Shown: positions 1 to 7,170 of the stretch, piece after piece
Position numbering within the stretch: the first letter of the stretch is position 1
Layout of the letters: each line of letters opens with the position of its first letter
NCBI GenBank assembly: GCA_965365285.1
Contig: CBDUBC010000086.1
Coordinates: 1-13,197, forward strand
Reading direction: 5' to 3'
Length of the DNA: 13,197 bases
Source: JAURDE01 sp965365285
GTDB lineage: Bacteria; Bdellovibrionota; Bacteriovoracia; Bacteriovoracales; Bacteriovoracaceae
Translations under genes and position numbers: made by a program
The notes under the pieces: generated by a model
Told to the model about the DNA's origin: nothing
Database searches by the model: none
What the model saw: the letters and a program-made list of their open reading frames with translations, nothing else

Positions 1-318
1 TGGCTAAAAAATTGACAAAAATCTGCTTTTAAGAGCTAAAATATTGGAATTATTAATTTCTTTGTATGCAGGTTTTGTCTAGGCGTATCAATTTTCAAAT
101 ACTTGAATTATTTGAAAAAATTAAAAAAATTTTTAATTAAGTGGTTTCGGATACTTGAGATGGACTCTAGACAATAGAATAAGGAATTTCGGCCTGTCAA
201 AAATGCTTAAAAACATAATTTCAATAATTTAGCTTCAATTCGTATAAAACTCTAACAGTTGTCTAAAGTGTTGACAGAGAACTTTCCTTATATTGATCTT
301 TTTTGATATAGCTTTCAT
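1..318. other. AT-rich intergenic region upstream of the SFPD-repeat gene
   Basis: No convincing gene on either strand. The stretch holds a perfect 9-bp inverted repeat TTTTCAAAT (92-100) / ATTTGAAAA (110-118) with a 9-nt loop, followed at once by an AATTAAAAA / TTTTTAATT inverted repeat (119-138) with almost no loop. Two consensus TTGACA hexamers occur: at 12-17 with TAAAAT at 37-42 (19-bp spacing, slightly long), and at 271-276. Any promoter or small RNA here is a guess; the hairpin is followed by A rather than T on the plus strand, so it is not an ordinary plus-strand terminator. Confidence 0.5.
271..299 (+). promoter_or_regulatory. Possible promoter of the SFPD-repeat gene
   Basis: A consensus -35 hexamer TTGACA sits at 271-276, about 45 bp before the ATG at 319. 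The -10 is poor: TTGATC (293-298) or TGATCT (294-299) is at the right distance, while the better looking TATATT (289-294) is only 12 bp away from the -35. A sigma-70 promoter is therefore possible but not well supported. Confidence 0.3.
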
Positions 319-624
319 ATGAAAGCCCTGACCTTGATAATCTTTTTATTTTCCCTTCACGCTTATTCCTCAGAAGTTGATTCTGATTGCTCCTATAGAG
401 GTTTAAAACTTTACGGTAAGGTCAAAGTAGTCGAAAGCTTTCCGGATATAGAAGTTAAAGTTGTTAACTCATTTCCAGATCTCAAAGTTAAAACGGTAAA
501 CTCTTTTGCGGATTCGTGTGGAGAATGGCAGTTCGTAGAAAGCTTTCCTGACTTTACAATTAAGTTTGTACAGTCCTTTCCAGATATAGAAATCAAGTTT
601 GTTGATTCCTTTCCCGGCCTTTAA
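319..624 (+). CDS. Small exported protein of six 11-residue SFPD repeats
   Basis: A 101-residue protein of unknown function. Residues 1-18 look like a Sec signal peptide (Lys2, then a hydrophobic core, cleavage probably near AYS-S), so it should act in the periplasm or at the surface. The mature part is almost entirely repeats: S-F-P-D (once S-F-A-D, once S-F-P-G) begins at residues 40, 51, 62, 75, 86 and 97. The spacing is 11, 11, 13, 11, 11, so there are two triplets of 11-residue units separated by a 2-residue insertion. Between the SFPD elements lie alternating hydrophobic residues (VKVV, IKFV), as in short beta strands; a small beta-solenoid or beta-meander is likely. Two cysteines (24 and 67) flank the first triplet and could form a disulfide. 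No Shine-Dalgarno sequence is visible before this ATG, but the start gives a complete signal peptide. It stands alone between non-coding stretches. I do not assign a function. Confidence 0.82.
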   Translation: MKALTLIIFLFSLHAYSSEVDSDCSYRGLKLYGKVKVVESFPDIEVKVVNSFPDLKVKTVNSFADSCGEWQFVESFPDFTIKFVQSFPDIEIKFVDSFPGL

Positions 625-723
625 TAACATTTAGCATTATATATTACTAAGCGATGCATATCGACGAGGTGCTCTCAACTCGCTATACCGTCCACTGATT
701 TATATATTAAAAAAGGAAACACT

Positions 724-1950
724 ATGCAAAAGATCAAAGTTGCTAATCCAGTCGTTGAAATTGATGGCGATGAAATGACACGTATCATTTGGGCCTTCAT
801 TAAGGATAAACTTCTTCACCCTTATCTTGAACTCGACCTTAAGTATTTTGATCTTGGTATGGAACATAGAGAAGAAACCAAAGACCAAGTAACCGTTGAT
901 GCCGCTAATGCTATTAAGGAATATGGGGTTGGGATTAAGTGTGCAACCATAACCCCTGACGAGGCCAGAGTAGAAGAATTCAATCTCACGAAGATGTATC
1001 GATCTCCAAATGGAACGATCCGAAATATTCTAGGTGGAACTGTTTTTAGAGAGCCAATCATTTGTAAAAACGTTCCAAGACTTGTTCCAAACTGGACGAA
1101 GCCAATCTGCATCGGAAGACACGCTTTTGGTGATCAGTATAAAGCAACTGACTTTCTTGTAGAGGGTAAAGGAAAACTGACCATGACTTTCACACCAGAA
1201 GATGGTGGTGAAGTTCAAACCTATGATATCTACAATTTTGATGGATCTGGTGTGGCCATGGGTATGTACAATACCGATGAGTCGATCGCAGGTTTTGCGC
1301 ACGCTTGTTTTAATCAAGCGATGAATAAAAAATGGCCACTTTATCTTTCAACAAAGAACACCATCCTTAAGAAATACGATGGTCGATTTAAAGATATCTT
1401 CCAAGAAATCTATGAAAAGGATTATAAGAATAAGTTTGAGTCCCTAGGGATCACTTATGAGCACAGGCTTATTGATGATATGGTTGCGGCCGCACTTAAG
1501 TGGAATGGAGCTTTTGTTTGGGCCTGTAAAAACTATGATGGAGACGTTCAATCTGATACCGTTGCTCAAGGTTTTGGTTCTCTGGGTCTTATGACTTCTA
1601 CTCTAATCACTCCAGATGGAAAGACAATGGAAGCGGAGGCTGCTCACGGTACGGTAACAAGACACTATAGAATGCATCAAAAAGGTCAGCCTACTTCGAC
1701 CAACCCAATCGCTTCTATCTTTGCTTGGACCCGAGGTCTTGCTTTTAGAGGTAAGCTAGATGGAAACCAAGAGCTTATTAACTTCTGCGAAACTCTCGAA
1801 AAAGTTTGTGTTGAAACGGTTGAGTCAGGAAAGATGACTAAAGACCTTGCTCTTTGTATTCATGGAAAAGATCTTAAAGAAGAACACTACCTAAATACTC
1901 AAGATTTTCTTGAAACAATTAATCAGAACTTACAAGCTAAATACAAATAA
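724..1950 (+). CDS. icd: NADP-dependent isocitrate dehydrogenase (IDH1-like homodimeric type)
   Basis: Oxidative decarboxylation of isocitrate to 2-oxoglutarate with NADPH production, in the cytoplasmic TCA cycle. The 408 residues are close to full family length and can be followed almost residue for residue against animal IDH1. Substrate residues are visible at Thr77, Ser94, Arg100, Arg109, Arg132 (in GRHAFGDQYK) and Tyr139; Lys211 and the metal-binding aspartates Asp251/Asp252, Asp274 and Asp278 (YDGDVQSD) follow, one position lower than in human IDH1. Arg313-His314 after HGTVT correspond to the pair that reads the NADP 2'-phosphate. This is the eukaryote-like subfamily, not the E. coli Icd type. 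A Shine-Dalgarno AAAAGGAAA precedes the ATG at 724. It is transcribed alone: a 99-bp gap precedes it and a clear terminator follows. Everything catalytic is intact. Confidence 0.97.
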   Translation: MQKIKVANPVVEIDGDEMTRIIWAFIKDKLLHPYLELDLKYFDLGMEHREETKDQVTVDAANAIKEYGVGIKCATITPDEARVEEFNLTKMYRSPNGTIRNILGGTVFREPIICKNVPRLVPNWTKPICIGRHAFGDQYKATDFLVEGKGKLTMTFTPEDGGEVQTYDIYNFDGSGVAMGMYNTDESIAGFAHACFNQAMNKKWPLYLSTKNTILKKYDGRFKDIFQEIYEKDYKNKFESLGITYEHRLIDDMVAAALKWNGAFVWACKNYDGDVQSDTVAQGFGSLGLMTSTLITPDGKTMEAEAAHGTVTRHYRMHQKGQPTSTNPIASIFAWTRGLAFRGKLDGNQELINFCETLEKVCVETVESGKMTKDLALCIHGKDLKEEHYLNTQDFLETINQNLQAKYK

Positions 1951-1958
1951 CCGACCAA

Positions 1959-1989
1959 TCCGCCCTGTCATAGGGCGGAAATTTTTTCC
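1959..1989 (+). terminator. Intrinsic terminator of icd
   Basis: TCCGCCCT (1959-1966) pairs with AGGGCGGA (1972-1979) around a 5-nt loop GTCAT, followed by ATTTTTT (1981-1987). A GC-rich 8-bp stem plus a T run 8 bp after the icd stop is a textbook Rho-independent terminator. Confidence 0.93.
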
Positions 1990-2088
1990 TCATTAGTTTT
2001 CCTCTTTTGACGATACTAAATTTAAGGTCATGGATTGATCATAATGTGGCAAGCGGGAGGCCGTCACCTTTAGAAAGAGGAATATCCC

Positions 2089-2331
2089 ATGAAATTAATT
2101 AGTACATCTTCACGAAATAGATTGATTATTAAAAAGTGTCACAAATGCGGTCACATCATGGAATCTAAAACCGAAATCCAAAGATGTAGTCATTGTAATA
2201 AGGCCTTTTTACCATCTAATTATCATAATAAACTCACCGCTAAAAACTCTCTTGATTTTTATGAGCAGTTTCTCGAAGCAGAAGACCTTTGCGATGAGAA
2301 TCTCATTAAAGGTATTCAAGTTCTCTGGTAA
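2089..2331 (+). CDS. Small zinc-ribbon protein
   Basis: An 80-residue cytoplasmic protein with one four-cysteine zinc-ribbon: Cys17-x2-Cys20 (CHKCGH) and Cys33-x2-Cys36 (CSHCNK), 12 residues apart. The remainder (residues 41-80) is charged and probably helical, with no membrane segment or signal peptide. Such ribbons bind nucleic acid or stabilise small regulators; the partner cannot be told from the sequence. The start is supported by AGAAAGAGG about 8 nt before the ATG. A CATAAT hexamer at 2040-2045 could be a -10 element but has no good -35. It lies between the icd terminator and the inverted repeat in front of recJ, so it is probably its own short transcript or a leader gene for recJ. The exact function is unknown. 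Confidence 0.8.
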   Translation: MKLISTSSRNRLIIKKCHKCGHIMESKTEIQRCSHCNKAFLPSNYHNKLTAKNSLDFYEQFLEAEDLCDENLIKGIQVLW

Positions 2332-2359
2332 TCTTGACGCAATTTAAATTCCATTTAAT

Positions 2360-2384
2360 GGTGCAAGAAGTAGGTTCTTGCACC
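2360..2384 (+). terminator. Perfect 10-bp stem between zinc-ribbon gene and recJ (terminator-like or regulatory)
   Basis: GGTGCAAGAA (2360-2369) and TTCTTGCACC (2375-2384) are perfectly complementary around the 5-nt loop GTAGG. It follows the zinc-ribbon stop by 28 bp and ends 23 bp before the recJ ATG. Only a weak T tract (TTAGTT) follows, so termination may be partial; it may instead be a regulatory hairpin in the recJ leader or a DNA operator. Confidence 0.6.
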
Positions 2385-2407
2385 TTAGTTCGTGGTAAAA
2401 CTCAATC

Positions 2408-4123
2408 ATGGAAGTACAAGCACGAACATCATCACAATCTCTTCACCCTGTTGTCCTAGAGCTCCTCAAAAAAAGAGGCTACGATAGCGTCGAAAAAGTT
2501 AATGACTTTCTGTCTTGGGATCTTAAAACCATGCCGGATCTCACCAACCTTAAAGATATTACTGTAGCTTCAGAAAGAGTGATGAAGGCCATTGAAAATG
2601 GTGAGCGAATTGGAATTTATGGCGATTATGACGTCGATGGAACGACTTCTTGTGCTCTTTTTTATACCTTTTTTAAAATGATTGGTATTGAAGTCGATCT
2701 CATTCAGCCCAGTCGATTCAAAGAAGGCTATGGAATTCATCCTCCTGCCGTTGATAATGCTTTTGAAAGAGGAATAAAGGTTCTTCTTACTGTGGACTGT
2801 GGGATTACCAACTCTGAAGCAGCAGATCGGGCCCGAGAAATAGGTCTTGATCTCATCATTACGGATCATCACACAGATGGACTTCCAGAGATGCCGAATG
2901 CCTATGCTATTGTCAATCCGAATCGAAGGGATGAACCCAAAGGCTCACCGCTTCGAATGCTAAGTGGTGTGGCCGTGGCCTTTGCCGTTTGTGTACAAAT
3001 TCGAAAAGATTTACTCGCTAAAGGCAAGGAGTGTCCAAGCCTCTACCCCCTTTTACAATATGTCGCTATAGGAACCGTCTGTGACCTGGTTCCTTTGAAT
3101 CCTATTAATCTAAAACTTGTACGTCATGGACTCTCTCAGATTAAAAATACGACTTATACAGGTCTGAAGACATTTTTCACTCCTGAGGAGAGACAAAGAC
3201 CTATTCCTAGTGAGAAATTAGGTTTTCATGTCGGTCCTTTGATTAACTCCAAAGGAAGACTAGATCATCCTGAGATGGCACTTCAACTTTTAATTGAAGA
3301 AGATGGTCAAAAGGCCTTTGAGCTTTATTCGCATTTAGAATTTTGTAATAAAGAGAGAAAGTTTATTACCGCAGAAGTCTATCAAGAAGCCGAGGAAAAA
3401 GTCTTAAAAGAAGTGGAGGATGAAGGATTCTCCATTGCTGTTGTCTATGAGCCTCACTGGCATGAAGGGGTCGTTGGTATTGTGGCCTCTAGACTTGTAG
3501 AAACCTTTAAAGTCCCTGCTATTGTCTTTACCAACGCTGAAGAAGAGGGAATTATAAAAGGAAGTGCACGAAGTGCTGGAGAGCTCAATATTTTTGATGC
3601 CCTTAATGCTCATAATGAACTCTTTAAAAAGTTTGGAGGACATAAAGCGGCCGCTGGTCTCTCTCTTCCTCACGAGAACCTTGAAGAGCTTAAATATAAG
3701 CTTAATGAAGCTCTTCTCACTATTCCAGAAATCGAACGAACCAGAACACGAACGTATGATATGGAAATTCGCCCTCAAGACATTAGTCCTGAACTACTTA
3801 AAGATCTTGGAAAGCTCGAGCCTTTTGGAACCCTAAATGATAAGCCACTCTTTAAGCTCTCTGAAATGAATCTCGATTCTTTTTCTATTTTGAAAGAAAA
3901 ACATGTGAGATGGAATTTCTCTCATCCAAGTCTTCCTAAAAAGTTTCAAGGAATCAGCTTTAATTATGTAGGAAAATGGGGACACTTAAGCCCCCAGGAA
4001 CTCTTTCAGCTACAAAAAAAGGGTGATACCTTCACCCTTTATTTTTATCTCAGTGTTAATCACTTTCGAGGTAACGAATTCATTCAACTCATGGTTGAAG
4101 AAGTGAAACCTGGTTTTTATTAA
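2408..4123 (+). CDS. recJ: Single-stranded-DNA-specific exonuclease RecJ
   Basis: RecJ degrades single-stranded DNA 5' to 3' in recombination (RecF pathway), mismatch and base-excision repair; it is a cytoplasmic, metal-dependent enzyme. All DHH-superfamily motifs are present: GDYDVDGTT (72-80), TVDCG (128-132), DHH (153-155) and the aspartate of GTVCDLVPL (222-230). The INSKGRL element (279-285), the SARS and GGHKAAAG motifs of the DHHA1 domain (387-390 and 410-417) and a C-terminal OB-like domain follow. The 571 residues match E. coli RecJ (about 577). An in-frame stop at 2396-2398 makes the ATG at 2408 the first possible ATG start; no strong Shine-Dalgarno is visible, so translation may be weak or coupled to the upstream hairpin. 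Its stop overlaps the stop of the convergent PPIase gene by 4 bp. Confidence 0.96.
   Translation: MEVQARTSSQSLHPVVLELLKKRGYDSVEKVNDFLSWDLKTMPDLTNLKDITVASERVMKAIENGERIGIYGDYDVDGTTSCALFYTFFKMIGIEVDLIQPSRFKEGYGIHPPAVDNAFERGIKVLLTVDCGITNSEAADRAREIGLDLIITDHHTDGLPEMPNAYAIVNPNRRDEPKGSPLRMLSGVAVAFAVCVQIRKDLLAKGKECPSLYPLLQYVAIGTVCDLVPLNPINLKLVRHGLSQIKNTTYTGLKTFFTPEERQRPIPSEKLGFHVGPLINSKGRLDHPEMALQLLIEEDGQKAFELYSHLEFCNKERKFITAEVYQEAEEKVLKEVEDEGFSIAVVYEPHWHEGVVGIVASRLVETFKVPAIVFTNAEEEGIIKGSARSAGELNIFDALNAHNELFKKFGGHKAAAGLSLPHENLEELKYKLNEALLTIPEIERTRTRTYDMEIRPQDISPELLKDLGKLEPFGTLNDKPLFKLSEMNLDSFSILKEKHVRWNFSHPSLPKKFQGISFNYVGKWGHLSPQELFQLQKKGDTFTLYFYLSVNHFRGNEFIQLMVEEVKPGFY
4014..4040 (-). terminator. Intrinsic terminator of the minus-strand operon, inside recJ coding sequence
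   Basis: AAAGGGTGA (4018-4026) and TCACCCTTT (4032-4040) form a perfect 9-bp stem with a 5-nt loop. Read on the minus strand the stem runs directly into TTTT (4017-4014), giving seven T in a row with the stem end. It lies 80 bp downstream of the PPIase stop, in the right place to end the long minus-strand transcript. On the plus strand the same stem is followed by ATTTTTAT, so it could act in both directions. Confidence 0.78.
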
Positions 4124-4659
4124 CTTCGAGTGATTTCTACCTTTTCAATGACAACATCTTCTACTGGTCGATCCATCATTCCCGTTTGAACTTTTCCAAT
4201 CTTTTCTACGATCTCCAACCCTTCGGTCACTTTACCAAAAACCGTATGTCGGCCATTCAGATGAGGCGTTGGGACCAGTGTAATGAAGAATTGAGAACCG
4301 TTTGTTCCTGGTCCTGCATTTGCCATGGAAAGAATACCTAGTCCATCGTGAGAAAGCTCTGGAGTACACTCATCATCAAATTTATATCCTGGGTTTCCTC
4401 TTCCACTTCCTTCAGGGCACCCACCTTGGATCATAAAATTATCAATGATTCGATGAAAGACAAGTCCGTCATAATAAGGTCCTTCTTTAACCGTCTCTTG
4501 TCTACCTTCAGCAAGGTTCACAAAGTTCCAAACTGTTTCTGGACACTGCTCAGTGAAGAACTCTCCACTAAACTCACCCATATTGGTTTTAAATTTAAAA
4601 CCAAGCTTTACGTTTTCTTCTTTGTAGTCCGATTTTTTATACTTAGATCCAAAAAACAT
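4120..4659 (-). CDS. Cyclophilin-type peptidyl-prolyl cis-trans isomerase
   Basis: Catalyses cis-trans isomerisation of prolyl bonds and assists protein folding. The 179 residues hold a full cyclophilin core: FHRIIDNFMIQGG (69-80, with the catalytic Arg70), NGSQFFIT (120-127) and LNGRHTVFG (134-142). The position of the cyclosporin-contacting tryptophan of human cyclophilin A is His133 (TPHLNG), as in many bacterial homologues. About 20 charged residues precede the core; there is no signal peptide, so it should be cytoplasmic. An AAGGAG Shine-Dalgarno lies just before the ATG at 4659 and next to the stop of the upstream lipoprotein gene, only 12 bp away, so the two are co-transcribed. It is the last gene of the minus-strand cluster; its TAA overlaps the recJ TAA. 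Confidence 0.94.
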   Translation of the reverse strand: MFFGSKYKKSDYKEENVKLGFKFKTNMGEFSGEFFTEQCPETVWNFVNLAEGRQETVKEGPYYDGLVFHRIIDNFMIQGGCPEGSGRGNPGYKFDDECTPELSHDGLGILSMANAGPGTNGSQFFITLVPTPHLNGRHTVFGKVTEGLEIVEKIGKVQTGMMDRPVEDVVIEKVEITRS

Positions 4660-4671
4660 AAGTTCTCCTTT

Positions 4672-5412
4672 TTAGTAATTTTTTACTCTAAATTTACCCC
4701 TGAATTCATTTGGAAGCTTTTCTCCCCTCGGAAGGTAAAGGTAGAGCTCTCTATTTTTTAAAAATTGATCAATTTCAAATGCGAAGCTATTTTTGGGTTC
4801 ACCCTTAGAGCTATAGGAGGAAAGAACCTCAGCAGAAATCAACGAAAGATTGATATCTGAGTATTTAATTTTCTTTTGAAACTCCTCAAGTTCAGAGTGG
4901 TTTAAGCACATGGAAACAAGAACAGGCGGTCCTTGATCCATTTCTCTTCCTCCGAGTAAGCTCTCAATCTTTTTAGGATTATTGAGATAAGGGTCAATCC
5001 AAACCAGGTGCAGGCGTCGAAATTTAGGCAATTTAATCGTGTAGAAGCCCGATTGAATTCGGTTGAGAGTATTGTAGAAAAGCTCTTCTTCATTTTTGAT
5101 AGGAAGATAGTTAATTCCAACTTCTTTTTTAATTCGATTATACTCTTTATTAAATGCAGTCTGAAATTGAAGTGCCTTGTGATAGTCAAAAGAAAAGCTA
5201 CTCATAAGCTTTTCGATATTGAGGTATCGAAGTCTACTTTTTTTACAATCCGCACTCTCTACAAAATGGGCCCAATCTGGAATGTCGGCCAAAAAATAAG
5301 AGTGTGTTTCAGAGAGTTCAATAAACTCATCAACATTTCTTCTTTCATTGCCTCTATCTTGAGAAGTTGAACAGCCCGCTAATAATATTAAAAATACGAA
5401 CAAAAATTTCAT
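4672..5412 (-). CDS. Lipoprotein of unknown function
   Basis: The 246 residues start with a short lipoprotein signal: Lys2, a hydrophobic stretch, then lipobox L-A-G-C with the lipidated cysteine at residue 14. Ser15 at the +2 position suggests outer-membrane sorting by the E. coli rule. The mature protein is polar and mixed alpha/beta (for example YLPIKNEEELF and FYTIKLPKFRRLHLVWID), with no recognised domain or catalytic signature and only a few further cysteines. Its ATG directly follows the TAA of the upstream FAD/NAD-binding protein gene (no gap), with GAGAGGAA inside the end of that gene as Shine-Dalgarno, so translation is almost certainly coupled. Linkage to a Rossmann-fold protein and a PPIase is the only clue to its role. 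Confidence 0.88.
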   Translation of the reverse strand: MKFLFVFLILLAGCSTSQDRGNERRNVDEFIELSETHSYFLADIPDWAHFVESADCKKSRLRYLNIEKLMSSFSFDYHKALQFQTAFNKEYNRIKKEVGINYLPIKNEEELFYNTLNRIQSGFYTIKLPKFRRLHLVWIDPYLNNPKKIESLLGGREMDQGPPVLVSMCLNHSELEEFQKKIKYSDINLSLISAEVLSSYSSKGEPKNSFAFEIDQFLKNRELYLYLPRGEKLPNEFRGKFRVKNY

Positions 5413-6594
5413 TTATTCCTCTCTCCTTGAAAAAAACTTCATCCAATCATTTTGAATTTTTTGAAGGTCCTCTTGTATCCCCTCAAAGTCTAAAACAGTC
5501 TTCCAAAGGTGGTAAAAGCCTGGTTCAGGATGAATAGGACTCTCCTGTTTAAAGTCTGTATTGAGTTGTCCGTAAAATTGAGAATCTATTTTATTTCCTC
5601 TAAATACACCAATCACCTGAGCACCTATGGTTCGAATATCCTCACCACCCTTAAACTCTGGCCTTTCGATCGTTACAAATAGATTTCCTGGGCGATCATG
5701 AAGAAGGTCGATAGAAAGGACTGTGTAGCCTTCAAAAATTTCTATATTTCTTTCCGGTTGGACTGGAGTTTTATATTTAACCTTTTCATAGCTCTCAAGC
5801 GATTCATATCTTTCTCTTTCCGCTTCAAATTCTTCAAGCTTTTTTTGATATAGCTCTTCATTTTTTCGTAAAAGATCCTTCATCATATGCTGAAAACGTT
5901 CGCCTAATTCGTTTTGCCCAAAACTCAAAATTTTGATTTTCTTATTTTGAATATCATTTTCAACAGATTTCAGGTTGAGCACAGCGAGTGGGTTAAGGCC
6001 TATTAGAATAATCTCTTTAGCCTCTTTAAATGCCTTTGGGCAGAATCCGTAATATAGACCATCATTTTTTGTGAGATTTAACTCGTTAAGCGCTGGGTAC
6101 CCGCCAATGCTAGAATGATTAAATTCCTGTTGTTCTCGACTACAATCGACTACAAAATCAAAGTCTTCGTAGTTTTCATAATTTCGTTCAAGATTTTGAA
6201 TGAGGTCTTGATCAAATTTCTCATAAACTCCAAGCTCTTTAAGAGAGTCTTTATCAACCGTATTTTCAAAAACGACTCTAAAGAGGTCATGGGCACGACT
6301 TCGATTAGGAATCTCTTCCTCTAGCTCTAAAAAGCGCTTTGAAACTCTTTTGACTTTTGAATAGAGGAGATTGTCTTGAATTGGGGAACTATTCCATGAA
6401 GGAAAAAAGCTTTGATTAAAATAGTTTTCAAGTTGATTTTCGCCAACAGGGAGCCAGGAAGCTAAACTTAGAATTTGGTCCCAATAGGTCTTATAGTTGG
6501 GGTCAGCAAAAATCTTGAAGCTTGCACCCATTTCATGAATCATCTTGGCCGTCTCAAGGGCGGCAGGCCCATGGCCAATAATCGCTATTTTCAT
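5413..6594 (-). CDS. Rossmann-fold FAD/NAD(P)-binding protein, function unknown
   Basis: A 393-residue cytoplasmic protein. The N-terminus MKIAIIGHGPAALETA is a classical dinucleotide-binding beta-alpha-beta (GxGPAA at 7-12), with an acidic/phenylalanine strand end (FKIFAD, 26-31) where the ribose is usually bound. DFVVDCS (146-152) and IILIGLNPLAVLN (195-207) resemble the later FAD-binding strand and the second dinucleotide fold of flavin-dependent oxidoreductases, although the second glycine motif is degenerate. Residues about 230-275 are a highly charged, probably coiled-coil segment (KKLEEFEAERERYESLESYE) inserted before the C-terminal beta-rich part. The upstream gap is 50 bp and the Shine-Dalgarno is weak; the downstream lipoprotein gene starts at the very next base. 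A flavin-dependent oxidoreductase is the best guess; the substrate is unknown. Confidence 0.85.
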   Translation of the reverse strand: MKIAIIGHGPAALETAKMIHEMGASFKIFADPNYKTYWDQILSLASWLPVGENQLENYFNQSFFPSWNSSPIQDNLLYSKVKRVSKRFLELEEEIPNRSRAHDLFRVVFENTVDKDSLKELGVYEKFDQDLIQNLERNYENYEDFDFVVDCSREQQEFNHSSIGGYPALNELNLTKNDGLYYGFCPKAFKEAKEIILIGLNPLAVLNLKSVENDIQNKKIKILSFGQNELGERFQHMMKDLLRKNEELYQKKLEEFEAERERYESLESYEKVKYKTPVQPERNIEIFEGYTVLSIDLLHDRPGNLFVTIERPEFKGGEDIRTIGAQVIGVFRGNKIDSQFYGQLNTDFKQESPIHPEPGFYHLWKTVLDFEGIQEDLQKIQNDWMKFFSRREE

Positions 6595-6644
6595 GAAATA
6601 GCTCTATCATCTAAAGCACAGTTCTTAAAGAATTATGCAAAGAG

Positions 6645-7100
6645 TTAAATAAAAAAGCTCTTGGTTTCGTTATGGTCGATTGTTGAGAACTCAGCGAAAT
6701 CATAGAGAAAATTTATAAAGGATTCTAAGGCCTTAAAAGAAGTAAGTGATTGGTCGAATTCACACCCATATCTCATAAAGGCTTTTCCTCCTCCTTCAAT
6801 TTTTTCCATGCTGTATTTGATTTTTACGACTACCGGAATAAAAGACTTTTCTGAAAAATACATTCTCAGTTTAATCTCTTCTTCCTTTTCATAGCGAGTG
6901 TCTTTTTTAGGGTTCCAAGGAATCTCAAACATACACCCTGTTCGAGAAATATCCACCAGCTTCACAGGATAGATCGTTTCTTGTTTATCGAGGACAGTGT
7001 AAGTTCCAAGAATATTTCTAAAAAGGATTCTCTCAAATCCTCTTTTTTTCTCTTCGATATTTTGGCTTCTTTTTTCAACGAAATCTAATACTTTACTCAT
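6645..7100 (-). CDS. PilZ-domain protein (probable c-di-GMP receptor)
   Basis: A 151-residue protein, mainly one PilZ domain. Both c-di-GMP binding motifs are present: RxxxR as RILFR (residues 24-28) and D/NxSxxG as DISRTG (50-55), followed by beta strands and a C-terminal helix. So it should bind c-di-GMP and pass the signal to a partner, commonly in motility, adhesion or, in predatory relatives, prey invasion. The first ATG of the frame is at 7127, but I place the start at 7100: GGAGGGG lies 3 nt before that ATG while the earlier ATG has only pyrimidines (TTCCTCC) before it. It follows the response regulator gene by 70 bp in the same direction, suggesting one signalling unit. No transmembrane segment. 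Confidence 0.9.
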   Translation of the reverse strand: MSKVLDFVEKRSQNIEEKKRGFERILFRNILGTYTVLDKQETIYPVKLVDISRTGCMFEIPWNPKKDTRYEKEEEIKLRMYFSEKSFIPVVVKIKYSMEKIEGGGKAFMRYGCEFDQSLTSFKALESFINFLYDFAEFSTIDHNETKSFFI

Positions 7101-7103
7101 AGT

Positions 7104-7110
7104 CCCCTCC
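7104..7110 (-). promoter_or_regulatory. Ribosome binding site that sets the PilZ start
   Basis: GGAGGGG on the minus strand, 3 nt before the ATG at 7100. It decides for the shorter protein over an in-frame ATG nine codons upstream. Confidence 0.75.
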
Positions 7111-7170
7111 ATTAAGGATATCGACATTTGGAGGAAATTTTTTAAATGAATGGAGATAAGGGGGAAAGGA

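Noticed and set aside
411..596. Minus-strand 61-codon frame opposite the SFPD-repeat gene.
   Set aside because: It mirrors the repeats of the plus-strand gene; the plus frame has a signal peptide and a regular protein repeat.
703..708. TATATT as the -10 of icd.
   Set aside because: Transcription would start inside or after the ribosome binding site, and no -35 is present.
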